In this document: positions 42,631-52,456 of the stretch, one piece after another
How positions within the stretch are numbered: the stretch's first letter is position 1
Layout: the number at the start of each line of letters is the position of its first letter
NCBI GenBank assembly: GCA_910576205.1
Contig: CAJTHL010000010.1
Location: 1-64,000, forward strand
Length of the DNA: 64,000 nucleotides
Source: Clostridia bacterium
GTDB lineage: Bacteria > Bacillota > Clostridia > Lachnospirales > Lachnospiraceae
Direction of reading: 5' to 3'
Made by a program: the position numbers and the translations under genes
The notes under the pieces: model-generated
Seen by the model: only the letters and a program-made list of their open reading frames with translations
Databases searched by the model: none
Told to the model about the DNA's origin: nothing

Positions 42631-43260
42631 CTATTGTCTCATTTTAATCGCCAGACCATAGAGCTTCCCTCCTGCACTCTCCGCCAGCTCCCTGAAACCG
42701 GACTCCTCAAAGCTTCCCTCCTCCAGAACCTTTGAGAGCTCCTTTTCCTCCTCCTCTTCCAGGCCCACATACGTTCCGCCCGTCTCCTCCAGAAGGGCTT
42801 CCCCGGGCCGCGTGCCAAAATACAGCACAGGAATATCCAGGCTCTTAATTTCCTCTGCCAGCTCTTCCTGCCGCTTAAGGTCCACCACATGGATAAGCAA
42901 AAGATCCACGCCCCGTTCCTTAAGCCCCTTAAGCTGCGCCTTCTGGGTGTCGCACCCGTCCCGGCTGTCGTGGTACTCCACCACAACCGGATAGCTGCCG
43001 TCCCCGGCTTTCCGGCAAAAGTTCTCGGAAGCCACCACCGCGTAAGGATTTGTGCCGTCCGCCATGATTCCCACCTCAAGCACCTGGCTGGAGGCAGGCT
43101 CCATTTTCACCTGTGTTTCCTCTGTCTCCGTCTGTTTGGGAGGCTCCTTGGGCATTTCCAAAGGCCCCCCGCAGCCATAAAGAAGCAGGCAGACGCCCGC
43201 CACAGCCATCCACCTGCACAGATTTTTTCCCGTCTTTCCCTTTTCGTTTCTTTTCCCCAT
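42631..43260 (-). CDS. Short lipoprotein with half of a periplasmic-binding fold
   Basis: The 209-residue protein has a lipoprotein signal (L-L-L-Y-G-C, anchor Cys30), a Glu/Thr-rich linker and then a segment resembling the first lobe of sugar-binding type periplasmic proteins (V-G-I-M-A-D-G-T-N-P-Y, then Q-L-K-G-L-K-E-R-G-V-D-L-L-L-I-H and I-P-V-L-Y-F-G-T-R-P). The second lobe of that fold is absent, so ligand binding as in normal transport proteins is doubtful. It follows relA/spoT on the same strand. Start ATG 43260 is used; the upstream frame of eight more codons is possible. Confidence 0.7.
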   Translation of the reverse strand: MGKRNEKGKTGKNLCRWMAVAGVCLLLYGCGGPLEMPKEPPKQTETEETQVKMEPASSQVLEVGIMADGTNPYAVVASENFCRKAGDGSYPVVVEYHDSRDGCDTQKAQLKGLKERGVDLLLIHVVDLKRQEELAEEIKSLDIPVLYFGTRPGEALLEETGGTYVGLEEEEEKELSKVLEEGSFEESGFRELAESAGGKLYGLAIKMRQ

Positions 43261-43370
43261 GCTGTCCTTTCCTTTTCGTCTCACCCGTCTGTCTCCGTCC
43301 CGGTCCCTATGACGCCGGCACCGCCCTAAGGGGCAGCAAGCACTGCCTTCCAGGCCTTTTCCGGCATTTC

Positions 43371-45701
43371 TCAGCCTGTAGCGCGCTCAATATCCAGCAC
43401 GCTCTCCACCTGGCGCAGCTTCTCCACAATGCGCTGCAGTTCGTCCTTACCGCCGATTTCAAAGGAAATGGAGATGGTGGCCGTGCCCTGCTTGCTGGTG
43501 CGCACATTGATGCCGCTCATATTGATCTGCCGCTCCGTAAAGATCTTCGAGATATCCACCAGAAGCCCCGTGCGGTCATTGGCAAAAATGCGGATTTCCG
43601 CCGCGTAACGCTCCATGGCGCCAGTCATGCTGGCATCCTGCCACTCCGCGTCGATGAGGCGGCGGCGCTCAATTCCTTCCAGGCTGATAATATTCACACA
43701 GTCCGTCCGGTGGATGGAGACGCCTCTGCCCCGGGTGACATACCCCACGATCTCGTCCCCCGGCACAGGGCTGCAGCACTTGGAGAACCGCACGGAAATA
43801 TCCGTGATTCCCTTTACCACAATACCGCTCTTGGATCTTGCCAGGTGAAGCTTGTTATCCCGGTTCTCGGAGACGGCTTCCATAACCTTTTCGTCCGTAG
43901 CGGCTTTTTTGTGGATCTTGTCGTACTCCTCCACCATCTTATTGATGACCTGGCCCTCTTTAAGGCCTCCGTGGCCGATAGCCGCCAGCACAGACTCCCA
44001 GTCCCGGAATCCATATTTGCGCAGCACCGCCTCCTGAAACTCTGTCCGCATAATATCCGGCATATGGATGGACTTGGTCTTGCAATACTGGGCCAGCATC
44101 TCCTTGCCCTTCTGGATATTCTCGTCCTTGAACTGTACCCGGAACCACTGGTTAATCTTATTTTTGGCCTGGGTGCTCTTCACCACGCCAAGCCAGTCTC
44201 TGCTTGGCCCCTTGGAGTTCTGGGAAGTGATAATCTCGATGCGGTCCCCGTTCTGGATTTTGTAATCGATGGTAACAAGCTTTCCGTTGACCCTGGCCCC
44301 GATCATGCGGTTCCCCACTGCGCTGTGGACGCTGTAGGCAAAGTCAATGGGCGTGGATCCGTTTGGCAGGTTTTTTACGTCCCCGGTGGGGGTAAAGCAG
44401 TATACGCTCTCGGAAAACAGATCCAGATCGCTTTTCAGGAGGTTCATAAACTCCTTGTTGTCGGACATATCCCGCTGCCACTCCAGAATCTGCCGCAGCC
44501 AGCTCATCTTTTCCTCTTCCTGCCTGCCCACGGATTTCTTTCCGTCGCCGCTCTCCTTGTATTTCCAGTGGGCCGCAATGCCGTACTCTGCGGTCTTATG
44601 CATCTCGTAGGTGCGTATCTGGATTTCAAAGGGCTGTCCGCTGGGGCCTATAAGGGTGGTGTGGAGGGACTGGTACATATTGGGCTTTGGCATGGCGATG
44701 TAGTCCTTGAACCGCCCGGGAATGGGCTTATACATCTCATGGATTACCCCCAGGGCCGCATAGCAGTCCTTCACCGACTCCACAATAATCCGCACGGCGA
44801 AAAGGTCGTAGATCTGATCCAGGGTCTTATCCTGGTTTACCATTTTCTTGTAAATGCTGAAGAAATGCTTGACCCGGCCGTCCACCTCGCCCTCGATGCC
44901 CGCGTTTTCAATATGGCGCTTCACCTCGCCCACAATCCCCTGGACAAAGGCTTCCCGGGAGCTTCTGGTATCCGCGATCTGCTCCTTTAGGGAATAATAG
45001 ACCTCGGGCTCCAGATATTTGAGGGAAAGATCGTCCAGCTCATTCTTTACCTTGGAAATACCCAGCCTCTGGGCAATGGGCGCGTAGATATCCATGGTCT
45101 CCCTGGCCTTCTCCCTCTGCTTCTCCGGCTTCATGTATTTTAAAGTCCGCATATTGTGAAGCCGGTCCGCCAGCTTGATGAGAATCACGCGGATATCCTT
45201 GGCCATGGCCAGAAACATTTTCCTTAAGTTTTCTGCTTGAATCTCCACCTTGTCCTTGGAGTAGGACAGCTGGCCAAGCTTTGTGACGCCGTCCACCAGA
45301 AGAGCCACCTCGTCGCTGAATTCCGCGGCGATCTCCTCCGTGGTCATGACCGTATCCTCCACCGCGTCGTGGAGAAGCCCGGCCACAATGGTCTCCTTAT
45401 CCAGTTCCAGGTCTGCCAGAATAATGCCAACGCAAATAGGGTGAATAATATAAGGTTCACCCGATTTCCGCTTTTGTCCGTTGTGGGCCTCGAAAGCAAT
45501 CCGATACGCCTTTTCAATCATGGAAATATCCGTAGAAGGATGGTATTTCAGCACCCGCTTTACCAGGGTTTCGTAAAGCTCACCGGGGCTTGTAAAATCC
45601 TCCATGACCTTGACAACCGCGTCGTTTGCCAGAATCTCCTGCCTGCCGTGGCCGGAAGCTCCGGTTTTGTTTTCACTTACGCTTTTCTGCAATTCTGACA
45701 T
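43371..45701 (-). CDS. relA: Bifunctional (p)ppGpp synthetase/hydrolase, RelA/SpoT
   Basis: The 776-residue Rel protein makes and degrades the stringent-response alarmone. The hydrolase HD domain has H111-D112 in H-D-A-V-E-D-T, the synthetase domain has Y-Q-S-L-H-T-T and the E-I-Q-I-R-T strand, and TGS (F-T-P-T-G-D-V-K-N-L-P), zinc-finger and C-terminal ACT domains follow. Both catalytic sites look complete. It lies 43 bases after apt, the usual order in Firmicutes. Confidence 0.95.
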   Translation of the reverse strand: MSELQKSVSENKTGASGHGRQEILANDAVVKVMEDFTSPGELYETLVKRVLKYHPSTDISMIEKAYRIAFEAHNGQKRKSGEPYIIHPICVGIILADLELDKETIVAGLLHDAVEDTVMTTEEIAAEFSDEVALLVDGVTKLGQLSYSKDKVEIQAENLRKMFLAMAKDIRVILIKLADRLHNMRTLKYMKPEKQREKARETMDIYAPIAQRLGISKVKNELDDLSLKYLEPEVYYSLKEQIADTRSSREAFVQGIVGEVKRHIENAGIEGEVDGRVKHFFSIYKKMVNQDKTLDQIYDLFAVRIIVESVKDCYAALGVIHEMYKPIPGRFKDYIAMPKPNMYQSLHTTLIGPSGQPFEIQIRTYEMHKTAEYGIAAHWKYKESGDGKKSVGRQEEEKMSWLRQILEWQRDMSDNKEFMNLLKSDLDLFSESVYCFTPTGDVKNLPNGSTPIDFAYSVHSAVGNRMIGARVNGKLVTIDYKIQNGDRIEIITSQNSKGPSRDWLGVVKSTQAKNKINQWFRVQFKDENIQKGKEMLAQYCKTKSIHMPDIMRTEFQEAVLRKYGFRDWESVLAAIGHGGLKEGQVINKMVEEYDKIHKKAATDEKVMEAVSENRDNKLHLARSKSGIVVKGITDISVRFSKCCSPVPGDEIVGYVTRGRGVSIHRTDCVNIISLEGIERRRLIDAEWQDASMTGAMERYAAEIRIFANDRTGLLVDISKIFTERQINMSGINVRTSKQGTATISISFEIGGKDELQRIVEKLRQVESVLDIERATG

Positions 45702-45744
45702 ATCATCACCTGACTTTTATCTAAATTATGCAGCTCTTCGCCGT

Positions 45745-46269
45745 CTAGTTTCCCTCATAACAAATGACGGACTCCACGGAATATCCGGCCAGACGCTCCC
45801 TGCCCTTTAATCCCTTAAGCTCCATCAGGAAAATAATCTTTACCACCTCTCCCCCCAGCTCTTCCACCAGCTTTGCCGCCGCCTGGATGGTACCGCCTGT
45901 GGCGATCAGGTCGTCTACAAGAACCACTTTCTGGCCGGGTTTTATGGAATCCTTATGCATCTCGATAACGGCGCTTCCATATTCCAGATCGTATTCTTCC
46001 GATACGGTTTCACAGGGCAGCTTCCCCTTCTTACGCACCAGCACAAAGGGCTTGTGAAGGTTGTAGGCCAGAGGCGTCCCAAACACAAATCCTCTGGATT
46101 CGGCTCCCACCACCACGTCAAAATCCACTCCCTCCAGAAGCTTCTGCATGGAGTCAATGGCCAGGCGCAGGCCGTCCGCGTCCTGTAGGACGGAAGTGAT
46201 ATCCCGGAATATAATCCCCTTCTCCGGAAAGTCCGGTATGCTTCTTATATAGTCTTCCACTTTCTTCAT
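45745..46269 (-). CDS. apt: Adenine phosphoribosyltransferase
   Basis: The 174-residue enzyme salvages adenine to AMP using PRPP. It shows the family start P-D-F-P-E-K-G-I-I-F-R-D-I-T and E-S-R-G-F-V-F-G, plus the PRPP-binding loop V-V-L-V-D-D-L-I-A-T-G-G-T. ATG 46269 is chosen because AAGGAGA precedes it and the length then matches the family. It is the first gene of the apt-relA transcript. Confidence 0.95.
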   Translation of the reverse strand: MKKVEDYIRSIPDFPEKGIIFRDITSVLQDADGLRLAIDSMQKLLEGVDFDVVVGAESRGFVFGTPLAYNLHKPFVLVRKKGKLPCETVSEEYDLEYGSAVIEMHKDSIKPGQKVVLVDDLIATGGTIQAAAKLVEELGGEVVKIIFLMELKGLKGRERLAGYSVESVICYEGN

Positions 46270-46512
46270 AAGTATTCTCCTTCTTTGTATTTTCCCCTTT
46301 TTTTCTCCTGTCAATAGGGCAAAAACATCAAATTACTCCTAAGTATACCATGCTCCCGTCTATTTTTCAAGATGCGGCTGGTATTTCCCTTAACTCTGGC
46401 GTCGTAGAGATTCTATCGCTGACATTACAGCCCCTGTTCCTTCCTCTTTTATCACCCTGCTATATTATACTACATTTTTATGAGACGGGCGTACCTTACG
46501 CCGGTAGAATGC

Positions 46513-46541
46513 TTTACTTTCTGTATCAGAAAAGATATAAT
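46513..46541 (+). promoter_or_regulatory. Promoter of the CAP-domain lipoprotein gene
   Basis: TTTACT (46513-46518) and TATAAT (46536-46541) are 17 bases apart, leading to a leader of about 85 nt. The 46315-46631 gap also must hold the apt promoter on the other strand; a TTGACA at 46311-46316 on the minus strand is a weak candidate. Confidence 0.55.
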
Positions 46542-46631
46542 AAAAAACACAGATAGCCTGGAAAGGCTGCGGCTGGAACACAAACCGAGGGTGTCACACT
46601 GGCAGCATTCCGGGGGAGGGGAAAGAAAGAG

Positions 46632-47879
46632 ATGTTCGTATTGAAGAAAAAGAAAATGAAACTACCGGTATTGGTCCTGGCAGTCTTGCTGCTGGTAACC
46701 AGTCTTTCCGGCTGCGGCGGGGCCCCCGCCCAAAACACGGACGTGGAGGTCTTTTCATCCGAAACGTCCTCCCGCACCACTGTCCGGGAGCGCATGAGAA
46801 GGCAGCTGGAACGGCAAAAGGCCGCCCAGGAGAGCAGCGGATCCTCCCAGTCCGGGGAGGACTCCAAGGCTCCGGCTTCCTCCGGGTCAAAGGAGAGCTC
46901 CGGGGCCCCCGCCGCCGGGGCGGAGACGGAGGAAAAGCTCCAGGTGGGCCCTGGCCTGGAGGACATTGCCCAGCTTATAGGGCTTAAAGCCGGGGTAGAA
47001 ATTTCCATACGCGACTGTGCCGTAGACGTGGACGAGGGGGAGAATCCCTACGACGTCACCTGGGACTACGGCAAACTGTACGACACCTTTGTCCAGGAGG
47101 TGGATTGGGACCTCCTCTTTGACGGGGACTATTATATTCAGACCTTCCCCGGCCTGGCCCACCTTTACCACAAGGACAAGGCCCTGCTCCTTAAGCACTT
47201 CCAGACGGTAGGCATCCACGAGGGCCGCCAGGGGTGCAAGGACTTCAATGTAGCCGCCTACCAGAAGAACTGCGACGCCAGAATCCAGGAAGCCTTTGGG
47301 GACAGCTACGAGTGCTACTATTTCTATTACGCCATGAATCAAAAGACCCAGAAGAAGATCGTCACCACGGGCAGTGAGAAGAAGCAGCTGACCACCAAAC
47401 TCACCAGAATGCAACAGAAAGAGCTGGATATGATCAACCAGTACCGGGAAGAGATGGGCGTAGCCCCCCTGGAATACGACGCCGAGCTTTCCGCCCTGGC
47501 CTGCTACCGGGCCTATATCGATGCCCTGGAGGATTGGGACGCCCACGACTGGCTCAAGGCCGACGAAAACCAGGACGAAGTCAACTGGATAATAAATATG
47601 ATCGGGGCAAACCTCTGGGGGGAAAATACCGTCCACGGATACCAGAGAACCAGGGAATACGCCCTTATGCAGGGCCCGTTTACCGCCTGGTACATCAACT
47701 ACCGCTACTCCCAGTCCCATTATGACGCCATGGTTGCCGAGAAATACCACTATGTTGGGAGCGCCAACTGCTACGTCAGCGACTACATAAAGGAAAACCC
47801 AGACTATCCTAACGCGAATGCGGTGTACATCCATTTTGACGTCTTTGTCCCTAAGCTGACCACCCCCACCCATAGCTGA
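46632..47879 (+). CDS. CAP/SCP-domain lipoprotein
   Basis: The 415-residue protein has a lipoprotein signal ending L-S-G-C (Cys28), a Ser/Glu-rich linker (about 45-105), an uncharacterised middle region (about 110-240, Y-Y-I-Q-T-F-P-G-L-A and H-E-G-R-Q-G) and a C-terminal CAP domain (M-I-N-Q-Y-R-E-E-M-G-V near 268, H-D-W-L, G-E-N-T-V). CAP proteins are secreted and of varied role, often cell-wall or host related. The middle region resembles the short repeats found in clostridial surface proteins. It is monocistronic. Confidence 0.82.
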   Translation: MFVLKKKKMKLPVLVLAVLLLVTSLSGCGGAPAQNTDVEVFSSETSSRTTVRERMRRQLERQKAAQESSGSSQSGEDSKAPASSGSKESSGAPAAGAETEEKLQVGPGLEDIAQLIGLKAGVEISIRDCAVDVDEGENPYDVTWDYGKLYDTFVQEVDWDLLFDGDYYIQTFPGLAHLYHKDKALLLKHFQTVGIHEGRQGCKDFNVAAYQKNCDARIQEAFGDSYECYYFYYAMNQKTQKKIVTTGSEKKQLTTKLTRMQQKELDMINQYREEMGVAPLEYDAELSALACYRAYIDALEDWDAHDWLKADENQDEVNWIINMIGANLWGENTVHGYQRTREYALMQGPFTAWYINYRYSQSHYDAMVAEKYHYVGSANCYVSDYIKENPDYPNANAVYIHFDVFVPKLTTPTHS

Positions 47880-48071
47880 CCCGGGGCGGGGGAATCAAAA
47901 ACAGGTGTGGTGTTATGGGATACCGGGTCCATGTGAATAAAATTCAAAAAAGTTTATCATAAGTGTAAGATTTCCTTTCCCAGAATCGGAATACAAGGTG
48001 AAAGGGCCGGTGGGGCATCTCGTTTCCCCGGGCCGGACAACGGCGCCGAATTAATATTCCGAGGTATAGAT

Positions 48072-48629
48072 ATGAAAGCAAACGAAGGTAATTTTGTGGA
48101 ACTGATCCGAAAGCGGAAGGAAGAAGGCATTCTGTATGTCATAGAGACCTACGGCGGACTGCTGAAATCCATCGTAAGAAAAAGGCTGTTTACCTGGCCG
48201 GACCGGGTGGACGAATGCATGAACGATATTTTTCTTGGTATCTGGCAGAATATCGAAAGCTTCAACCCGGACAAAGGCAGCTTTGCCAACTGGGCCGCAG
48301 GCGTGGCCCGTCTGGAGTCCATCGACGTTCTGCGCAAAATGCAGCGGGAGCCCCTGGCCGTTTCCCTGGAGGACGCGGAAAACGAGCTCTCCCAGGAGGA
48401 TTCCACATTTTCTAAAATTGCAGAGCAGGAGCTTTCAAAGGAAACCGAGGAGATCCTAAGCTGTCTGTCGCCAAAAGACCGGGAACTTTTCCGGAGGATT
48501 TTCCTGGAGGCGGAAGAGCCGGAGATGGCAGGCAACGCGCTGGGGATCAGCAGAGATAACGTTTATGTGCGGATTTTCCGCGGAAAGCGGCGGATCCGAA
48601 ACAAATTTGGGGAAAGGAAAAGGGCATGA
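48072..48629 (+). CDS. ECF-type RNA polymerase sigma factor
   Basis: The 185-residue protein has sigma region 2 (about 15-80; W-P-D-R-V-D-E-C-M-N-D-I-F-L-G-I-W) and region 4 (about 130-180; L-S-P-K-D-R-E-L-F-R-R-I-F), separated by an acidic linker. It belongs to the ECF group often paired with DUF4179 membrane partners in Clostridia. Its stop overlaps the partner's start (ATGA), so the two are coupled. It probably controls its own operon, but no promoter match is offered. Confidence 0.88.
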   Translation: MKANEGNFVELIRKRKEEGILYVIETYGGLLKSIVRKRLFTWPDRVDECMNDIFLGIWQNIESFNPDKGSFANWAAGVARLESIDVLRKMQREPLAVSLEDAENELSQEDSTFSKIAEQELSKETEEILSCLSPKDRELFRRIFLEAEEPEMAGNALGISRDNVYVRIFRGKRRIRNKFGERKRA

Positions 48630-49684
48630 ACATGAGTATGAACAGAGAAGCCTATAGACTGGCAAATGAATTGAGGACAGATTCTGGGGCGGATGAAGCG
48701 TATCTCATCGACAGCCTGGGCGATCTGGATATGAAAAAATATAAGAATACGGTTCTAAGGGAAATCAAAAAGGACAAACAGTACACAAAGAAAAGCTTCC
48801 GGGGCCTTGCCGTGGCGGCCTGCGCGGCGGTGGCGGTTCTTGCGGGAACAGCGGTTTTCAGCGAGGAGGTACACGCGGCCATCCGGCAGATCCGCTACAG
48901 CTTAAGCAGCGCTTTGGGGCTCTCCACAGACCTGGCCGGTTACCGGGAGGTGGTCAACACCTCCGTCTCAGATAAGGGCTATGTCATTACCCTGGACGAG
49001 GTGGTGGTCTCCCAGGACACCCTTGTGGCCAGCTACACGGTTACCAGGGAGGGTGGAGAATCTATGCAGGATATGCCTGTTCCGGACGGCTCCTTATCTA
49101 TCAACGGAGAAAGGGTTTCCGTCAGCGGCAGCGGAAGCGCCGGCTTTCTGGATGAGGAGCAGACCGTTCTGGGCGTTGTGGAAGCCTACCAGGTTTCCAA
49201 AGATACGGATCTCGCCCTGGAAAATGATTTCCGCCTGACCTTTGGCAGTCTTGGTCACGAAAACCCGGTCCACGGAAAATGGGAATTTGCTTTTTCCGCC
49301 AGTGGTAGCGATCTCATCGCCGACACCAGGCACATTGCTATCGGAAAGGATTTTGAGCTTCCGGATAGCACAAAAGTCACCCTGGAGGAATATACCTCCA
49401 ATGAGCTGGAACAGCGGATTTTCTTCAGCTGGTCTGGTGGCACCCGTTATCTTCTCATGGTCATGGCCACAGACCAGAACGGAAACCAGGTGGAATATGG
49501 CGTCCGGTCGTCAGATGCAAAGTCCGGCTATCTGCAAAACGAGGAATATGTCGGGGACGGACGTCTGGGCGATGATGCCGGAACCGTAACCATGACCCTG
49601 TACGCTGTGAAGCTTCCAGACACAGACGGACAGATTTCCGACGATTATGTCCAGATTGGAGAGGCTTTTGAGATTGAGATTTAA
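48626..49684 (+). CDS. DUF4179-domain membrane protein, likely anti-sigma partner
   Basis: The 352-residue protein has a cytoplasmic N-terminus of about 55 residues, one membrane segment (about 56-82) and a large outside domain with the DUF4179 layout (V-S-D-K-G-Y-V-I-T-L-D-E-V-V-V and S-Y-T-V-T). Such proteins are encoded next to ECF sigma factors and are thought to hold and release them on an envelope signal. The ATG at 48626 overlaps the sigma stop; a second in-frame ATG lies four codons later. Confidence 0.8.
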   Translation: MNMSMNREAYRLANELRTDSGADEAYLIDSLGDLDMKKYKNTVLREIKKDKQYTKKSFRGLAVAACAAVAVLAGTAVFSEEVHAAIRQIRYSLSSALGLSTDLAGYREVVNTSVSDKGYVITLDEVVVSQDTLVASYTVTREGGESMQDMPVPDGSLSINGERVSVSGSGSAGFLDEEQTVLGVVEAYQVSKDTDLALENDFRLTFGSLGHENPVHGKWEFAFSASGSDLIADTRHIAIGKDFELPDSTKVTLEEYTSNELEQRIFFSWSGGTRYLLMVMATDQNGNQVEYGVRSSDAKSGYLQNEEYVGDGRLGDDAGTVTMTLYAVKLPDTDGQISDDYVQIGEAFEIEI

Positions 49685-49691
49685 TGTATGG

Positions 49692-49726
49692 AAAAAGGAG
49701 GTTGCCCTAATGGGGCAGCCTCTTTT
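49692..49726. terminator. Bidirectional terminator between convergent genes
   Basis: GAGGTTGCCC and GGGGCAGCCTC form a stem with a 4-nt loop, flanked by AAAAA on the left and TTTT on the right, so it can stop transcription from both the DUF4179 gene and the reductase gene. Confidence 0.8.
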
Positions 49727-50246
49727 CATACACCAGTTCCGCTATTCCATTGCTGCTTCTGGCTGTGATTAACCTAAGCCTCCTCTCCTGCTCCAGACAT
49801 CCAAAAAGGCGGATGCCGCCCCCTAATATGGTGGGAATCACGGAAATATGATACCTGTCTATCTGATCTTTTTCCATCAGCTGGCGGACAATGGAAGCCC
49901 CTCCGCAGATCCAGATATCCTTTCCCTCCCTCTTTCCCAGCTCTTCCACAAGCGCGCAGGGCTCCGTGGAGGTAAAGGTAATATTCGCTGTGGACTGGCA
50001 TTTCCGATGGGTAATCACATAGCTTTGCAGGTCATTGTATACCCATTCTTCCCGGGACAACTCGGTAACCACCTGGTGGTAGGTCTCCCAGCCCATAATA
50101 ATCGTGTCCATCTCCCTTACAAAGGCTTCATAGCTGTCATCATTTTCCATGTGGGCGTCCTGGCCCATAAGCCAGTCCACTTTGCCGTTTCTGTCCGCAA
50201 TATAACCGTCAAGGCTCATGGCAATGTACAAAACCGTTTTCCGCAC
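49707..50246 (-). CDS. RibD C-terminal/dihydrofolate reductase-like protein
   Basis: The 179-residue protein has the RibD_C fold: start V-L-Y-I-A-M-S-L-D-G-Y-I-A-D, then the NADPH-binding D-I-W-I-C-G-G-A-S-I-V and a C-terminal I-P-T-I-L-G-G-G-I-R-L-F. These small reductases are common in Gram-positive bacteria and their substrates are mostly unknown. It follows the SWIM gene by one base but on the same strand, so it is probably the last gene of that transcript. Confidence 0.85.
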   Translation of the reverse strand: MRKTVLYIAMSLDGYIADRNGKVDWLMGQDAHMENDDSYEAFVREMDTIIMGWETYHQVVTELSREEWVYNDLQSYVITHRKCQSTANITFTSTEPCALVEELGKREGKDIWICGGASIVRQLMEKDQIDRYHISVIPTILGGGIRLFGCLEQERRLRLITARSSNGIAELVYEKRLPH

Positions 50247-50247
50247 C

Positions 50248-52443
50248 TTACTCCTCCTCAGTCATGGCCCCAAGGGCCTGGTCAAAAGAAAGCTTTTCCC
50301 TGCACGCCGCCAGATACCGGCTAAATCTCTCCATGGCTTCTATGACCGGCTCCGGGGAAAACTCCATCTGATGCCGCCTTTCCCCCAAAAGCCTGCCTAT
50401 AAGCCCCAGTTCCTTTCCGGCCTGGTGAAGGCCCAGGGCTTCTCCCTCCTCCCCGCAGGCCGACAGGCGCTGTGCCATCTCATCCGGCACGGAATCAAGC
50501 CCGGTCACAAACACATCCGCCAGCTGGCGCTGCGCCTCTCCCAGATACTGTTCCATAGTCCAGAGAATATCCCCCTCCGGGACAGTTCTTTTGCTTTCCC
50601 CGGGCCCGCCCGTCTCTCCCCCAGACGATACGCCTTCCAGGGAATCCGGTTTTCCCGGACACTTCGCCCCCGCTTCCTGCAAAAAGAATTCGATGGGATA
50701 CATGCAAAGCCTCCCTTCCTCCAGATACAAGGCCCCAAAAAAGACAACAGACCCGTAAGAGCGTTTCCGCAGCCGCTGCTCCAGACGCTCCAGCAGGGCA
50801 ATGGTCAGCTTTTCCTCCCTGGTGTATTTCAAGGCCACAAAAAGCTTTCTGCCCTTTTCGTCGTACAAAGTCCAGGAAAACCGCTGCTCTATCTCGTCAA
50901 AGGACGTCTCTCCCCAGCGGACGGCCCCGGCTAGCGCCAGACGTTCCCGCCGGCCTCCGCTTGGAAAGGCGTTGTTTTCCCTTCTTTCCCGCCCCTTTGC
51001 AAAAGTCCCATAATAATGGGAAAGCATTTCTTCATAATCCCAGAAGATCAACGGGGCCACCGCCTCATGGCAAAGGCTCTTTACCCCCGTAATCTCCCCC
51101 TTTGTCTCCTGGCTTACGGACAGGCGTCCGCCGGAGGCTGCCCTGGCTTCCCTCAGTTCAAAAGCCAGATCCGTCATCTGCTCCCGGCTGCAGGAAAGCC
51201 CCCAGGGCGCAGGCGCGTTTTCCACGCTGGCCGGCCGTCTTCTGTGTACCCCTTCATAAAACATGGGTCTGGCGTCTGTCCAGGTATAAAACTCCTGCTT
51301 CTTTGTCTCCAGAAAGTAGTAGATCTCCCCCTCATACCCGGTTTTGCTGGAAAAGGAACGAACGCCGAAGCCCATAAGGCGAAGGGTTCCCACCGGCTCA
51401 TAGGTATCCCGGAATTTTCCCGCCAATGGGCGGATTTCCTCCACGCTGCCCGCCCCTGCAATGCCCCGGGCCCGCCTGTATGCTTCCAGAAGCTTTTGCA
51501 GCAGACGCTCCTCCCGGAAGGCCGCCGACCGCTCCAAATATTCCTTGTATTCTCCCGCCATCTCCCGAAGGCCGCTCTCCAGGCTGGCGAGAAGGGCCCG
51601 GTGGCTGATAACCGCCAGCCGCTCCAGGCTTTCCATCACTTCCTCCGACTGGCGGGAAAGCCCCGTGCAAAGCTGCAGGCTCAAAGCTTCCCACACCGAC
51701 AGGGCAGCCTCCGCCGCCTGTTCCTTATGGAAGGCCGCCCCTTCCTCCCCTGCGCTTTCCAGATCTTTCAAAGTGAGGACACCCTTTTTCATCTGGTAAT
51801 AGAGCAAAGCCTGGGCCTTATGGGTACACAGTTCCCTGCTGTGACAGGTGCAGGTGGAATATTCCAGAGGTTCCAGAAGCTTTACCGTCTCCCTGTCCCA
51901 GGGAAGCTTCACCGTCACGATGGAGGTCTCCTCCATGGAAGGCGTCTCCCCTGCCTGGATATGGGCAAAAAAGCGTTTAAGGCTGCGGCTTCCGCAGGCC
52001 TTTTTTAATTTTTCCAGGGGCAGGGCAAGAAATTCATTCTTTACATCCGGATTCATGTTCTGTTTTGCTGGCTTCAGGCTTTCTTTTGACTGCGCCGGGC
52101 TTTTTGTGGAAGGCTGTTTTCCTTCTTCCGAAACCTGCCCTTTCGGGGATTTTTCCCCACCTTCCGCCTCTTTCCCCGCCAGCTCCCGCTTCAGCCACAA
52201 GACCGCCGTCAGAATATGGCGGCAAATGCTGCGGGAAGGGCAGGTGCAGGAGCTCTCCCCCAGGGGGACGCGGATAACGCAGGTCTCCTCCTTCAAGGCC
52301 ACCTGGGCAGACTCCTCCTGCCAGGTAAGTACCGGCGTCTCCTTCTCCAGGTCCTTATACGCCCGCTTTATGGTTCCCTTGTTGCTAAGGCCAATGAGAT
52401 AATCGTCGTCCACCTGGCCCAGCAGCGTCTTTAATGCCTCCAT
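50248..52443 (-). CDS. Large protein with two SWIM zinc fingers
   Basis: The 731-residue protein carries two C-x-C-x5-C-x-H SWIM zinc fingers (Cys66, Cys68, Cys74, His76 and Cys198, Cys200, Cys206, His208), a Lys/Ser-rich linker between them and a long C-terminal region rich in Glu and Leu with no recognised domain. SWIM fingers bind DNA or proteins. It is encoded 13 bases after the vWA gene, in the order MoxR, DUF5682, vWA, SWIM seen in other bacteria. Its role is unknown. Confidence 0.8.
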   Translation of the reverse strand: MEALKTLLGQVDDDYLIGLSNKGTIKRAYKDLEKETPVLTWQEESAQVALKEETCVIRVPLGESSCTCPSRSICRHILTAVLWLKRELAGKEAEGGEKSPKGQVSEEGKQPSTKSPAQSKESLKPAKQNMNPDVKNEFLALPLEKLKKACGSRSLKRFFAHIQAGETPSMEETSIVTVKLPWDRETVKLLEPLEYSTCTCHSRELCTHKAQALLYYQMKKGVLTLKDLESAGEEGAAFHKEQAAEAALSVWEALSLQLCTGLSRQSEEVMESLERLAVISHRALLASLESGLREMAGEYKEYLERSAAFREERLLQKLLEAYRRARGIAGAGSVEEIRPLAGKFRDTYEPVGTLRLMGFGVRSFSSKTGYEGEIYYFLETKKQEFYTWTDARPMFYEGVHRRRPASVENAPAPWGLSCSREQMTDLAFELREARAASGGRLSVSQETKGEITGVKSLCHEAVAPLIFWDYEEMLSHYYGTFAKGRERRENNAFPSGGRRERLALAGAVRWGETSFDEIEQRFSWTLYDEKGRKLFVALKYTREEKLTIALLERLEQRLRKRSYGSVVFFGALYLEEGRLCMYPIEFFLQEAGAKCPGKPDSLEGVSSGGETGGPGESKRTVPEGDILWTMEQYLGEAQRQLADVFVTGLDSVPDEMAQRLSACGEEGEALGLHQAGKELGLIGRLLGERRHQMEFSPEPVIEAMERFSRYLAACREKLSFDQALGAMTEEE

Positions 52444-52456
52444 GTCCGCTCCCTCT

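Noticed and set aside
43113..44990. 625-codon plus-strand frame
   Set aside because: Antisense to relA and the lipoprotein gene; no domain.
46887..47873. 328-codon minus-strand frame
   Set aside because: Antisense to the CAP lipoprotein, no domain.
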